Shown in pieces: positions 26,633 through 35,874 of a stretch of DNA of 64,000 nt. Each line of letters starts with the position of its first letter. The stretch's first letter is position 1. The notes under the pieces were generated by a model, which searched no databases, was not told the origin of the DNA, and worked only from the letters and a program-made list of their open reading frames with translations. The position numbers and the translations under genes were made by a program. The stretch comes from an uncultured Flavobacteriaceae bacterium (lineage in GTDB: Bacteria; Bacteroidota; Bacteroidia; Flavobacteriales; Flavobacteriaceae), in contig CANMRV010000002.1 in NCBI GenBank assembly GCA_947500435.1, positions 310,001-374,000 on the forward strand, in the 5' to 3' direction.

Positions 26633-28210
26633 ATGAATAAAAGATTGTTTATTCTTTTGGTAATCTTAATGAGCCTCTCACTTATTGGAATAATTTTCGT
26701 CCAGTTTTATTGGATAAAAAAGTCGGTTGATGACAAAGAAGAACAATTTTCCAATGCAGTTACAGAGGTTTTAAATAAAGTTACTGATAAGATAGAAGGA
26801 AGGGAGCAGAAGGATTATTCTGATCGCTATTTGAATCAAAAAGATAGCATTGGCGAATTGAAGGACGCCAATTACACTAATATTATGTTTGGGTATCGTG
26901 ACTTTGACTCTAATGAGTTACGATTATATGAGCATGGTATTCTAGAAGAAGATTACAATATCCCCTACACGTTCTTTGACACTAACAGTGGTGATACTAC
27001 TACTATTAAAAGTTATACCAGCAAACGAACAACTACGGTTCTAAAAGAGGAGTTTGGTTTAGATGGCAAGGAATATCGTTTGACTCCGATTCAAAAGTTC
27101 GAAAAAATCGGTGGTCTAAGCGCAATTGAAAAAGCCCAGTATGAAGATATTTTTAGTGAATTTGCAAAGAAAGTACCTATTCATGAGAGGGTTTCTACTC
27201 AGGAGGTAGAACTTTTGCTCAATCGCGAACTTAAAAATAGAGGTGTTGATACAAAATATGAATACGGGATTTATAGTAATGGTTTGCCTACTAAAGTAAA
27301 ATCAAGACGATTTCAGTATAAGGCAAATACATTCTATGAAGCTCCAATTTTTGTTGATAGTGAAGGGAATACCAACTTTTCCCTTTTAATTTCTTTTCCA
27401 AAGAAAAAGAGTTTTCTAATAAGTTCAATTCTCGGACTTGCAATTTTATCTCTTTTGTTCACTTTGGTAATTGTAGCTTCTTATTCGGGTGCGATTTATC
27501 AATTAATCAAACAAAAACAGATTTCTGAGATTAAGTCTGATTTTATTAACAATATGACGCATGAGTTTAAAACTCCAATTGCGACGATAAATTTAGCGGT
27601 GGAAGCGATTCGAAATCCTAAAATTATTGATGATAAGGAAAAAGTGATGCGCTATTTGCAAATGATTCGCGATGAAAACAAGCGCATGCATGCACAAGTT
27701 GAGAATGTTTTACGTATCTCAAAGCTTGAGAAAAATCAGCTAGATATCAGTAAGGATAGAGTAGATGTTCACGACATAATACAAGATGCCATAGCGCATG
27801 TGGAACTTATAGTAGCTGACCGTGGAGGGTATATAGAAACTCATTTAGATGCGGATAGAAGGGAGGTGTTGGCAAACGAAATGCATTTTACCAACGTAAT
27901 TGTGAATATACTTGACAATGCTGTTAAATACTCAGTTGAACCACCGAAAATAGATGTGTTCACTGAATTGGCGAAGAATAATATTATTATAAAAATACAA
28001 GACCAAGGTGCTGGTATGAGTAAAACAGTACTAAAAAAGGTTTTTGAAAAATTTTACCGTGAACACACGGGTAACATTCATAATGTAAAGGGACACGGAT
28101 TAGGGCTCTCTTACGTAAAAAAAATTATAGACGATCATCAAGGTGAAGTTTATGCAGAAAGTGAGAAAGGAAAAGGAAGCACTTTTTACATTAAACTGCC
28201 TTTAATTTAA
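26633..28210 (+). CDS. rprX: Sensor histidine kinase, RprX-like
   Basis: 525 residues: an N-terminal transmembrane helix (LFILLVILMSLSLIGIIFVQ), a periplasmic region of about 240 residues, a second helix (ISSILGLAILSLLFTLVIVA), then HisKA with phospho-accepting His310 in NNMTHEFKTPIAT, and HATPase_c with NVIVNILDNAVKYS, DQGAGMSK, FEKFYR and GHGLGLSYVKK. No HAMP domain is evident. It is five bases upstream of its OmpR-type regulator. The pair is similar to RprX/RprY of Bacteroidetes and is placed after coaE as in many flavobacteria; the signal is unknown. Confidence 0.93.
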   Translation: MNKRLFILLVILMSLSLIGIIFVQFYWIKKSVDDKEEQFSNAVTEVLNKVTDKIEGREQKDYSDRYLNQKDSIGELKDANYTNIMFGYRDFDSNELRLYEHGILEEDYNIPYTFFDTNSGDTTTIKSYTSKRTTTVLKEEFGLDGKEYRLTPIQKFEKIGGLSAIEKAQYEDIFSEFAKKVPIHERVSTQEVELLLNRELKNRGVDTKYEYGIYSNGLPTKVKSRRFQYKANTFYEAPIFVDSEGNTNFSLLISFPKKKSFLISSILGLAILSLLFTLVIVASYSGAIYQLIKQKQISEIKSDFINNMTHEFKTPIATINLAVEAIRNPKIIDDKEKVMRYLQMIRDENKRMHAQVENVLRISKLEKNQLDISKDRVDVHDIIQDAIAHVELIVADRGGYIETHLDADRREVLANEMHFTNVIVNILDNAVKYSVEPPKIDVFTELAKNNIIIKIQDQGAGMSKTVLKKVFEKFYREHTGNIHNVKGHGLGLSYVKKIIDDHQGEVYAESEKGKGSTFYIKLPLI

Positions 28211-28215
28211 ATTTT

Positions 28216-28929
28216 ATGGAAGCGATAAACAAAAAAATTCTTTTAGTAGAGGATGACCCAAACTTTGGTATCGTACTGAAGGATTATTTGTCAATGAACG
28301 ATTTTGATGTGGTTTTGGCAAAAAATGGTATGGAAGGTTTTGAAAAATTCAAGAAAGACAATTATGATATTTGTATTCTTGATGTAATGATGCCGTACAA
28401 GGATGGATTTACTTTAGCTAAAGAAATACGTGAAAAGAATGAAAATGTTCCTATCGTGTTTCTTACTGCTAAGACGATGAAAGAAGATGTATTAAAGGGA
28501 TACAAGGCAGGAGCAGATGACTATTTGAATAAGCCTTTTGATTCAGAGGTCTTACTGATGAAATTAAAAGCAATTTTGCAAAGAAAGGCTTCAAATACAT
28601 TGGCTGATAGTAGAAAGTTCGAATTTCAGATTGGCGGATTCCATCTTAATTCAAAACTTCGCTTTTTAAAGTACAAAGAGACGGATGCCATTAAACTTTC
28701 TCCTAAAGAGAATGAATTGCTACGTCTTTTGGCTTTGCATGAAAATGATTTAATGCCTAGGGAATTGGCACTTACCAAGATTTGGAGAGATGATAATTAC
28801 TTCACTTCAAGAAGTATGGATGTGTATATTGCCAAACTCAGAAAATATTTGAAGGTTGACCCAACTGTCGAGATTTTAAATATTCACGGAGAAGGATTTA
28901 GGTTGGTAGTAAAGACAGAAGCGGAATAA
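28216..28929 (+). CDS. rprY: OmpR-family response regulator, RprY-like
   Basis: 237 residues. The receiver has the acidic pair in VEDDPNFG, phospho-acceptor Asp56 in CILDVMMPYKDG, the Thr in FLTAKT and the Lys in NKPFD. The C-terminal winged-helix (ENELLRLLALHENDLMPREL, SMDVYIAKLRKYL, EGFRLVV) binds DNA. It is the partner of the kinase five bases upstream. P. gingivalis RprY is involved in stress control; the regulon here is unknown. A terminator follows. Confidence 0.94.
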   Translation: MEAINKKILLVEDDPNFGIVLKDYLSMNDFDVVLAKNGMEGFEKFKKDNYDICILDVMMPYKDGFTLAKEIREKNENVPIVFLTAKTMKEDVLKGYKAGADDYLNKPFDSEVLLMKLKAILQRKASNTLADSRKFEFQIGGFHLNSKLRFLKYKETDAIKLSPKENELLRLLALHENDLMPRELALTKIWRDDNYFTSRSMDVYIAKLRKYLKVDPTVEILNIHGEGFRLVVKTEAE

Positions 28930-28950
28930 AAATAAGTGGTAAATAATAGT

Positions 28951-28983
28951 AAGCCTTGACCTTTAATGTCAAGGCTTTTTTGT
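28951..28983 (+). terminator. Terminator of the rprXY operon, overlapping the gntK stop
   Basis: Stem AAGCCTTGAC (28951-28960) with GTCAAGGCTT (28968-28977) and a T run. The stop codon of the convergent gluconokinase gene lies within the distal stem arm. Confidence 0.9.
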
Positions 28984-29472
28984 TTTATAAAGATCAATCA
29001 CTTCGGACAGTATCCTTTCTGGAGTTTTCATAATAGAAACGGTTATCGCATCTAGAGGAATTTCTAAAGCATCGAACTGCGATTGCAATAAGCCTGCAGG
29101 CATAAAATGATTCTTCCGCTGTCGTAATCTTTCTGATATTTCTTCGAAGGTTCCGCTCAAATAAATAAATTCTACCTGACTTGCCAAATGCTCGCGTAGT
29201 ATTTCTCTATAGGCTTCTTTTAAGGCAGAGCAAGCGATTACTAATCCATTGTTTTTATGTTCTTCGGACAATGCATTTAGCCTCTCAAGCCAACCTTTTC
29301 GATCATCATCGTTTAATGGATTGCCCGCCGCCATCTTTTTCACATTGGCTTCCGGATGGTAATCGTCACCATCGAAAAAGGGAATGCCTAATTCCTTCGC
29401 CAAGAGCTTTCCAATAGTGCTTTTCCCACAACCTGAGACTCCCATAACATAAAAAATTGGGGCTTTACTCAT
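28969..29472 (-). CDS. gntK: Gluconokinase
   Basis: 167 residues, typical for GntK. P-loop GVSGCGKSTIGK, the gluconate-binding FFDGDDYHPEANVKKMAAG and PLNDDDRKGWLERL, and CSALKEAYR with RKNHFMPAGLLQSQFD identify it with high certainty. It phosphorylates gluconate to 6-phosphogluconate. It is the last gene of a minus-strand run and overlaps miaA by eight bases. There is no gluconate permease nearby. Confidence 0.95.
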   Translation of the reverse strand: MSKAPIFYVMGVSGCGKSTIGKLLAKELGIPFFDGDDYHPEANVKKMAAGNPLNDDDRKGWLERLNALSEEHKNNGLVIACSALKEAYREILREHLASQVEFIYLSGTFEEISERLRQRKNHFMPAGLLQSQFDALEIPLDAITVSIMKTPERILSEVIDLYKTKKP

Positions 29473-30373
29473 TTAAATTATTTTCTATCTTTTCAATGAT
29501 TTCAACAGTGTTTTCTTCAAAGTCAACCCAAAGGGTGCCTTCATTTTTTCTGAACCAAGTCAATTGGCGTTTTGCAAACCTTCGGGTGTTTTTTTTGATT
29601 TCAGAAATTGCAAAATCAAGTTCCCATTCACCATCAAAATGTTTGAATAATTCCTTATATCCAACCGTTTGAAGGGCATTGAGTTCTTTAAATTGGTAAA
29701 CAGAATTCGCTTCTTCCAAAAGCCCCTCTTCTAGCATTAGGTCAACTCTTCGATTGATGCGGTCATAAATAATTTCTCTATCCGCGGTAACTCCCACGGT
29801 ATAAACATCAAAAGGTCTTTTTGGTTTTTCCTGATTGATGAAAGAGGAGTAGGGCTTACCCGAACCAATACAAACCTCTAGAGCACGAATCAACCTATGC
29901 GGGTTACCCAAATCTACTTGCGCATAGTAAGATGCATCGAGTTCTTTAAGTTGCTCTTGTAGATGGGTTATTCCGTGTTCCTGTAATTCTGCGTTTAGCT
30001 TTGTTCTAATTGAGGGATCTATTTTGGGGAAATTATCCAAACCCTTTGTAACAGCATCTACATATAAGCCACTGCCACCAACGAGAACTCCAATATCTTT
30101 TTTTTGAAATAGAGATTCTAGAAAGTCGATAGCATCTCTTTCAAAATCCCCTACTGAATACGGTTCGCGAATGCTTTTATGTTGAATGAAATGATGGGGG
30201 GCACTTTCAAGTTCTTCTTCCGAAGGTACAGCAGTTCCGATACGCATCTCCTTAAAAAACTGACGTGAATCCGCTGAAAGAATCTCCGTATTAAAATGTT
30301 GCGCTAAAGTAATCGCTAATTTGGTTTTTCCTATAGCTGTTGGACCAACGATGGAAATAAGTGTTTTTTTCAT
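29465..30373 (-). CDS. miaA: tRNA dimethylallyltransferase
   Basis: Start at the ATG at 30373, which overlaps the TGA of the upstream channel gene; a GTG one codon earlier is less likely. 302 residues with the MiaA signature: P-loop GPTAIGKTKLAI, DSRQFFKEMRIGTA, LVGGSGLYVDAVTKG, and QTVGYKELFKHFDGE, ending in KNTRRFAKRQLTWFRKN. It adds the dimethylallyl group to A37 of tRNAs that read UNN codons. The gene overlaps gntK at its 3' end. Confidence 0.97.
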   Translation of the reverse strand: MKKTLISIVGPTAIGKTKLAITLAQHFNTEILSADSRQFFKEMRIGTAVPSEEELESAPHHFIQHKSIREPYSVGDFERDAIDFLESLFQKKDIGVLVGGSGLYVDAVTKGLDNFPKIDPSIRTKLNAELQEHGITHLQEQLKELDASYYAQVDLGNPHRLIRALEVCIGSGKPYSSFINQEKPKRPFDVYTVGVTADREIIYDRINRRVDLMLEEGLLEEANSVYQFKELNALQTVGYKELFKHFDGEWELDFAISEIKKNTRRFAKRQLTWFRKNEGTLWVDFEENTVEIIEKIENNLNE

Positions 30374-31206
30374 CACAGTTCACTTCCACAGTTATAACAA
30401 TGTGAAGCGTCATCACGATGTTTTTCTAAAGAACAAGATGGGCAAGATTGTGTGTTTAAATGTATTTCTTCTTCTTGATTACCTCCTTGTTTCGCAAATT
30501 CAGAAGTAACGATTCCGGTTGGTACAGCAATTATACCATAACCTAAAATCATTACGATAGTTGCAATGAGTTGCCCTAAACTGGTTTGAGGAGCAATGTC
30601 TCCGTAGCCCACTGTGGTAAGAGTTACTATAGCCCAATAGATGCTTCGTGGAATGCTTGTAAAACCTGCAGCATCATCTTCGATGAGATACATTATAGTT
30701 CCCATAATTACCGATAGAATCAGAACTACATATATGAAAACTGCTATTTTGGCTCTACTTGCTTTTAACGCTTTCTTGAGTTGCGAAGCTTCTCCCATAA
30801 ACTGTACTAACTTCAAAATACGGAAAATACGAAGTAATCGGAGCGCTCGAACAGCTAGCAATACTTGAGATCCCGCAAAAATATAGGAGATGTAAAGCGG
30901 TATTGTAGATACAAAATCGATAATACCATAAAAGCTAAAAATGTACTTGAAAGGCTTCTTAATGCTAATTATTCTGGCAATATATTCGATACTAAAGAAA
31001 ATGGTAATAACCCATTCTAGGGTCAAAAGTACTTTATGATACTCAGCATCAATCTCCTTAACGCTTTCTAACATTACTAGGAAAACGCTTGTAATAATCA
31101 AAATGAAAAGGACAATATCAAACCATTTACCCATAGGGGTATCTGCCTCATAGATGATTTCATGAAGTTTGCTTTTCCAGCCTTGGTTCGGTTTCCTGGT
31201 TTTCAA
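30373..31206 (-). CDS. Voltage-gated potassium channel with C-terminal zinc ribbon
   Basis: 277 residues. A six-helix ion transport domain shows an S4 voltage-sensor with regularly spaced arginines (RALRLLRIFRILKLVQF), a pore helix and the K+ selectivity filter TVGYGD (about residue 205). After S6 the C-terminus carries two CxxC pairs (CPSC ... CYNC) in about 25 residues, the pattern of a zinc ribbon. Kv-like channels of this size are found in many bacteria, but the ribbon is an addition. It is coupled with miaA through an overlapping stop and start, and follows the exonuclease gene by 10 bp. Confidence 0.9.
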   Translation of the reverse strand: MKTRKPNQGWKSKLHEIIYEADTPMGKWFDIVLFILIITSVFLVMLESVKEIDAEYHKVLLTLEWVITIFFSIEYIARIISIKKPFKYIFSFYGIIDFVSTIPLYISYIFAGSQVLLAVRALRLLRIFRILKLVQFMGEASQLKKALKASRAKIAVFIYVVLILSVIMGTIMYLIEDDAAGFTSIPRSIYWAIVTLTTVGYGDIAPQTSLGQLIATIVMILGYGIIAVPTGIVTSEFAKQGGNQEEEIHLNTQSCPSCSLEKHRDDASHCYNCGSEL

Positions 31207-31216
31207 AGAGTATACT

Positions 31217-32584
31217 TTATAAGTCGATAATTTTCTTTACACGACACTTTCGCAGGTATGATTCAATGATATGGGTGGTGTTGGGATCACTTTTCATGGG
31301 AGTGATTATCGATTCTAAGATATGAATATTATTTATTTGATGATTCAAATCGTAAAAACCCATGCCTTTGAATTCTCCATTTTGAATGAGAATAGCACTA
31401 TACTGGCCTATTTCGCGCCCTTTATCTGTAAGAATACAGTTTTTTCCTGACAAGGAAAGGGTCTTTATAGCCTCGAGTGCTCGTTCATTATAGGAGTCGA
31501 CTTCTTCTTTTTGAATACAAGCTCCCTTGCAGTTACCGTCTTCATATTTCGAGCAATTACTTTTGGCGTTGGAGAGCCCGTTTAACTTGTCACATAAATT
31601 AAAATCCTTGCTAATCTTATAGAGTTGATTTTTTGCACTGGCATTACTGGTGAATGTCGTTACTAAACCTGTACTTCCCTTTGCATTAATAGCTGCTGTA
31701 TAGAATTGGGTATATCCCTCTTCGGAAGCTGTTTGATACAATCCATGGGAAAATAATTTAGGTTTTACCTTGTGATTGTATTTAGGTCTGTTTCGCTTTA
31801 ACTCTTCATTCTCCTTTAATAGGGCGATTAACTCGCTTCCAGTTTTTTCGAAAGTTACTTTTTTTGTCTCCTTTTGGAGTTTTCTTGCCTTGTCTCCACT
31901 TTTGGTGAAGTGTTGATTCACTCTTTTTTTGATGTTATTGCTTTTTCCTAAGAAAATAATCTCTCCATCTTTATTGTGCATATAGTACACGCCCGTAACT
32001 GACGGAAGTTCATCAACAATATCTAACTGACGCGTTGATAATTCCCCTAAAGTTTCTGCACGTACAACAGTTTTGATAATGGACTTGTCTAAGTCCTTAC
32101 TAAGCAATAATCGAAAGAGCTTTAAAGTTGCAAGAGCATCGCCATTGGCACGGTGGCGGTCACTGACCGCGATACCAAGAGAACGGACCAACTTTCCTAA
32201 ACTATAGGATTCCGCATCTGGTAATAATTTCTGGGATAATTCCACCGTACATAGGGTTTTTCGCTCGAAGTTGTAACCCAATCGTCTAAATTCTGTTCTT
32301 AGAATGCGGTAATCAAATTGTGCATTGTGAGCTATGATAACTGCATCTTCGGTAATTTCAACAATGCGTTTCGCTACTTCATGAAATTTGGGAGCAGTAC
32401 GCAACATCTTATTATTGATGCCTGTTAGTTTAACTACAAAAGGCTGAATGTCTTTCTCAGGATTGACCAAGGAGATAAATGTATCCACCACTTCGTGTCC
32501 GTCATATTTATGGATTGCAATTTCCGTTATGCCTTCCTCATTGTATTTTCCTCCGGTGGTTTCAATATCTAGTACTGCGTACAT
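31217..32584 (-). CDS. DnaQ-type exonuclease fused to GIY-YIG nuclease (UvrC/Cho-like) domain
   Basis: 455 residues. Residues about 1-165 are a DEDDh 3'-5' exonuclease (DIETTGG, IAHNAQFDYRILRTEF, HRANGDA). From about 200 a GIY-YIG domain follows (SVTGVYYMHNKDGEIIFLGK, SNNIKKRVNQHFT) as in UvrC and Cho, then a C-terminal domain with Cys residues. The fusion is known in Bacteroidetes and some other bacteria and often annotated as a DNA polymerase III epsilon subunit, which is misleading. A role in nucleotide excision or processing of damaged DNA is likely. Confidence 0.9.
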   Translation of the reverse strand: MYAVLDIETTGGKYNEEGITEIAIHKYDGHEVVDTFISLVNPEKDIQPFVVKLTGINNKMLRTAPKFHEVAKRIVEITEDAVIIAHNAQFDYRILRTEFRRLGYNFERKTLCTVELSQKLLPDAESYSLGKLVRSLGIAVSDRHRANGDALATLKLFRLLLSKDLDKSIIKTVVRAETLGELSTRQLDIVDELPSVTGVYYMHNKDGEIIFLGKSNNIKKRVNQHFTKSGDKARKLQKETKKVTFEKTGSELIALLKENEELKRNRPKYNHKVKPKLFSHGLYQTASEEGYTQFYTAAINAKGSTGLVTTFTSNASAKNQLYKISKDFNLCDKLNGLSNAKSNCSKYEDGNCKGACIQKEEVDSYNERALEAIKTLSLSGKNCILTDKGREIGQYSAILIQNGEFKGMGFYDLNHQINNIHILESIITPMKSDPNTTHIIESYLRKCRVKKIIDL

Positions 32585-32620
32585 GTAGGGTATTCAGATG
32601 TTTTCAAGACCAATTCGGTC

Positions 32621-33280
32621 TTACTTATAATTTCTAGCTCCAAAGATACTACTTCCTATGCGCACCATGGTGCTGCCTTCTTCGATTGCTATTTGGTAAT
32701 CACCACTCATGCCCATTGAGAGAATCCTAAGATTTTCGATTTCTTTTTCAAGGGACGTATAGACGAATTTTAGCTGTTTGAACTCCCTTCGGATTTGTTC
32801 TTGATTGTCAGTAAAAGTGGCCATTCCCATGAGTCCTACGATCTTGATATTTTCCAGCTGACGGAATTCTTCAGAAGTAATAATTTCATTTAATTCAGTT
32901 TCATCCAATCCGAATTTGGTATCTTCTTCGGCGATATGCATTTGCAAAAGACAATCAATAACACGATTGTGTTTTATGGCTTGCTTATTAATTTCTTTGA
33001 GCAATTTAAAGGAATCAACGCCATGGATTAAGGAAACGAATTCCGCCATGTACTTGACTTTATTTCGTTGCACATGCCCAATCATATGCCACTGGATATC
33101 TTTGGGCATAACTTCCCATTTCTGGGTCATCTCTTGAATTTTATTCTCTCCAAATACACGCTGCCCAGCGTCATATGCTTCCTGTAAATCAGATATGGGT
33201 TTGGTTTTGGAAACCGCAACAAGTATTACCTGTGGGGGTAAAGTGTCTTTTATAGTATTGAGATTTTTTTTAATTGACAT
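32621..33280 (-). CDS. YggS-family pyridoxal phosphate homeostasis protein
   Basis: 219 residues: LVAVSKTKPISDLQEAYDAG carrying the PLP-binding Lys, FGENKIQEM, WHMIGHVQRNKVKYM, KFGLDETEL, GLMGMATFTDN and LSMGMSGDYQIAIEEGSTMVRIGSSIFGAR are all hallmarks of the YggS/PLPBP family, which keeps cellular PLP balanced and has no catalysis of its own. It is transcribed within a tight minus-strand run. Confidence 0.95.
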   Translation of the reverse strand: MSIKKNLNTIKDTLPPQVILVAVSKTKPISDLQEAYDAGQRVFGENKIQEMTQKWEVMPKDIQWHMIGHVQRNKVKYMAEFVSLIHGVDSFKLLKEINKQAIKHNRVIDCLLQMHIAEEDTKFGLDETELNEIITSEEFRQLENIKIVGLMGMATFTDNQEQIRREFKQLKFVYTSLEKEIENLRILSMGMSGDYQIAIEEGSTMVRIGSSIFGARNYK

Positions 33281-33294
33281 TTAGATATTACTTT

Positions 33295-33669
33295 TTATTT
33301 TTTCGGAAATGGCCCAAGGTGTTCTGATACTAATTTCCAAATTCCATTTTCATTAATTATCACTGAAGTTCCTCTTCCGACTCCTTGCATTTTTTCACCG
33401 TTTATTATACCTGTCCAATTAAAATCAAAGGTATAGACGGCCATCGTCGGTTTCTTTAATACCCAATGAATGTTTTGCATTGCATATTTTTCATTTTTAA
33501 TGGCGGAGAAATTTTTCTCGAAAGCACCTTGTACTTCTATCTTTCTTTTAAAAAGGTTCCCGTTTGAAAAAGTCACGGCTGCATTTTCGGCAATCAAAGG
33601 TTCAACATTGCCCCAATTTTGACTGGCTAAAGCCCTTTCGTACAATTCGATAAACTGTTCGTGTTCCAT
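33295..33669 (-). CDS. NTF2-like (SnoaL-type) small protein
   Basis: Start at the ATG at 33669 (MEHEQFIELYERALAS), right after the stop of the DUF1015 gene; upstream codons overlap that gene. 124 residues with the cone-shaped NTF2 fold pattern: an N-terminal helix, NVEPLIAENAAVTFSNGNLF, and beta strands with WVLKKPTMAVYTFDFNWTG and WKLVSEHLG. No signal peptide. It could be an enzyme or a ligand-binding protein; no function can be named. Confidence 0.75.
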   Translation of the reverse strand: MEHEQFIELYERALASQNWGNVEPLIAENAAVTFSNGNLFKRKIEVQGAFEKNFSAIKNEKYAMQNIHWVLKKPTMAVYTFDFNWTGIINGEKMQGVGRGTSVIINENGIWKLVSEHLGPFPKK

Positions 33670-33670
33670 C

Positions 33671-34906
33671 TTACAAGTCGTATATCGCCAAACCACTTCT
33701 TAATTTTGGCTCGATATAGGTGCTTTTTGGAGGCATAACCAATCGTGCATCGGCAATGGCTTTAATTTCGGAAATAGTTATCGGAACCAAGCCAAAACCC
33801 ACAGCAAATTTGCCCTTGTCTATTTCATCTTTCATTTTGATAATATTATGCTTCCCAGAGCCGTACTCAATACGCTTATCTTTTCGTAAATCGTGAATTC
33901 CCAGAATAGGCTCAAGAATTGTTTTATAAAGTATTTGTGTGTCTAACCTACTTAGGGCATCCGTGAATTTGTACACTTTCTTGCGGAGGTATAAGGAGTA
34001 AAACTCTCCCTCAAGATACATGCTAAAGTGATGTTTCTTGCTGGGTTTGTAATCGATAACCCCTTGATTTTCAATGCGATAAAATTCATCCAAACGTATT
34101 AGAAATTCTTCTTTGCTCAATCCGTTCAAATCTTTTACCATGCGATTGAATTCGTAAATACGGATTTCAGATTCCGGAAGCAAATAGCTCATAAAGTAGT
34201 TATAAGGCTCTTTTCCAGTATGTTTTGGGTTTTTCTTTTCCGCGTTCTTGGCTAATAAATTTGAAGAGGCGCTTCTATGATGACCGTCAGCGATGTATAG
34301 CGAATCGATTTCATTAAAGGCTTTTTGAATCTCACAAATTATTTTCGAATCAGAAACGGTCCATAGGCGATGCGTTATTTTATCTCTGGTCGTAAACAGA
34401 TACTCAGGCTCAGCCTGCATTTTCTTTCTCAAAATTGCTGCAATGGTTTTATTATCAGCATAGGTCATCAAAACTGGTTCGGCGTTGAACTTAACGGTTT
34501 CTAAATAATTGGCAAAAAGCTTTTCTCTGTGTTGTAAAGTATCTTCATGTTTCTTTATTTGGTCATTGCGATATTCTTGAACACTAGTGCCGCAGAAAAG
34601 ACCTGTAAAAGTCGCACTTCCTTTATGCATCTGATAGAGGTAGAGGGAGTCTTTTTTATCCTTTAGAAAGACATCATCCTCTAAAAATTCGAGATACCGA
34701 TTGTGCACTAGTTTAAAACGTTCTTGCCCCGAAACATTTTTGGCATATTTATATCCCGGATTGATAATGTGTAAAAATGAAAAGGGATTAAAGTCCAGCA
34801 CCGCATTTAATTCCCTTCGGGAATAGTCTTGGTAGGAACGGGAGGCTACAAAGCCAACTTTATCCGTTGTAGGTCTAATGGCTTTAAATGGTTTGATAAC
34901 TGCCAT
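33671..34906 (-). CDS. DUF1015 family protein
   Basis: 411 residues matching the DUF1015 family: IKPFKAIRPT at the N-terminus, DFNPFSFLHIINPG, LYLYQMHKGSATFTGLFCGT, YIADGHHRSASSNLL and a final AGLAIYDL-like end (RSGLAIYDL). The DGHHR motif is the family's most conserved feature. Function is unknown; in several phyla it lies near serine/phosphoglycerate dehydrogenase genes. Here it directly abuts a 3-hydroxybutyryl-CoA dehydrogenase with no spacer. Confidence 0.85.
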   Translation of the reverse strand: MAVIKPFKAIRPTTDKVGFVASRSYQDYSRRELNAVLDFNPFSFLHIINPGYKYAKNVSGQERFKLVHNRYLEFLEDDVFLKDKKDSLYLYQMHKGSATFTGLFCGTSVQEYRNDQIKKHEDTLQHREKLFANYLETVKFNAEPVLMTYADNKTIAAILRKKMQAEPEYLFTTRDKITHRLWTVSDSKIICEIQKAFNEIDSLYIADGHHRSASSNLLAKNAEKKNPKHTGKEPYNYFMSYLLPESEIRIYEFNRMVKDLNGLSKEEFLIRLDEFYRIENQGVIDYKPSKKHHFSMYLEGEFYSLYLRKKVYKFTDALSRLDTQILYKTILEPILGIHDLRKDKRIEYGSGKHNIIKMKDEIDKGKFAVGFGLVPITISEIKAIADARLVMPPKSTYIEPKLRSGLAIYDL

Positions 34907-35794
34907 TTAACTAAATTGTTTGGACACCGTTTCTGCTTTTCTAGATTCCGAGTAGTCATAGAATCCTTCTCCTGATTTCACTCCCAATTTTCCGGCCATT
35001 ACCATATTAACAAGAAGTGGGCAAGGAGCATACTTCGGATTTTTGAACCCATCGTACATCACATTTAAAATGGACAAGCAAACGTCAAGCCCAATAAAGT
35101 CAGCTAATTGCAAAGGCCCCATAGGATGAGCCATACCCAGTTTCATTACCGTATCGATTTCTTGAACTCCCGCAACGCCGTTGTATAACGTTTCAATAGC
35201 CTCATTAATCATCGGCATGAGAATTCGATTTGCCACAAAGCCCGGATAGTCGTTTACTTCAGTAGGAGTTTTACCAAGTTTAGAGGAAAGCTCCATGATG
35301 ATTTTTGTTGTTTCATCAGAAGTACTGTATCCCCTGATGATCTCAACCAACTTCATAATCGGCACGGGATTCATAAAGTGCATTCCGATGACCTTTTCGG
35401 GTCGACTAGTCACAGCTGCAATTTGAGTAATAGAAATGGAGGAAGTATTCGTTGCTAAAATTGTTTTGTCTGAGCAAACTTCATCCAATTCCTTAAAAAT
35501 TTTCAACTTTAAGTCCAGATTTTCGGTAGCGGCTTCAACCACCAAATCAACATCAGCCACACCTTTAGATACGGAATCAAAAGTGTTGATATTATTCAGA
35601 GTAGCGTGCTTATCGCTCTCAGAAATTCGTTCTTTGGCTACCATACGGTCTAAGTTTTTACCAATAGTTGCCAAGCCTTTTTCCAACGATGCTTGCGATA
35701 TATCAATCAGATTTACTTGATATCCATTTTGGGCAAAAACGTGGGCTATTCCGTTGCCCATAGTTCCTGCACCTATAACTGCCATTTTTTTCAT
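34907..35794 (-). CDS. 3-hydroxybutyryl-CoA dehydrogenase
   Basis: Start at the ATG at 35794 (MKKMAVIGAGTMG); the frame-open codon at 35815 would overlap a palindromic repeat. 295 residues with the Rossmann turn GAGTMGNGIAHVFAQNGY, ATNTSSISITQIAA, GMHFMNPVPIMKLVEII, NDYPGFVANRILMPMINEAI and GVQEIDTVMKLGMAHPMGPL, all typical of short 3-hydroxyacyl-CoA dehydrogenases. It oxidises or reduces the 3-hydroxy group of acyl-CoAs, likely butyryl-level substrates. The gene is in an operon with DUF1015. Confidence 0.93.
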   Translation of the reverse strand: MKKMAVIGAGTMGNGIAHVFAQNGYQVNLIDISQASLEKGLATIGKNLDRMVAKERISESDKHATLNNINTFDSVSKGVADVDLVVEAATENLDLKLKIFKELDEVCSDKTILATNTSSISITQIAAVTSRPEKVIGMHFMNPVPIMKLVEIIRGYSTSDETTKIIMELSSKLGKTPTEVNDYPGFVANRILMPMINEAIETLYNGVAGVQEIDTVMKLGMAHPMGPLQLADFIGLDVCLSILNVMYDGFKNPKYAPCPLLVNMVMAGKLGVKSGEGFYDYSESRKAETVSKQFS

Positions 35795-35811
35795 TAATAG
35801 AAATTTTATTG

Positions 35812-35856
35812 TCATTCCCGCGCTTGTGCTGAATTCATTTCAGTAAAGACGGTAAT
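35812..35856. repeat. Palindromic intergenic repeat, family B, copy 2
   Basis: A 45-bp element with central inverted repeat CTGAATTCATTTCAG and outer arms near ATTCCCGC / ACGGTAAT. It aligns with the reverse complement of the element at 8821-8866. It lies in the leader of the 3-hydroxybutyryl-CoA dehydrogenase gene. Confidence 0.65.
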
Positions 35857-35874
35857 CTTTAAACTCTGACTAAA

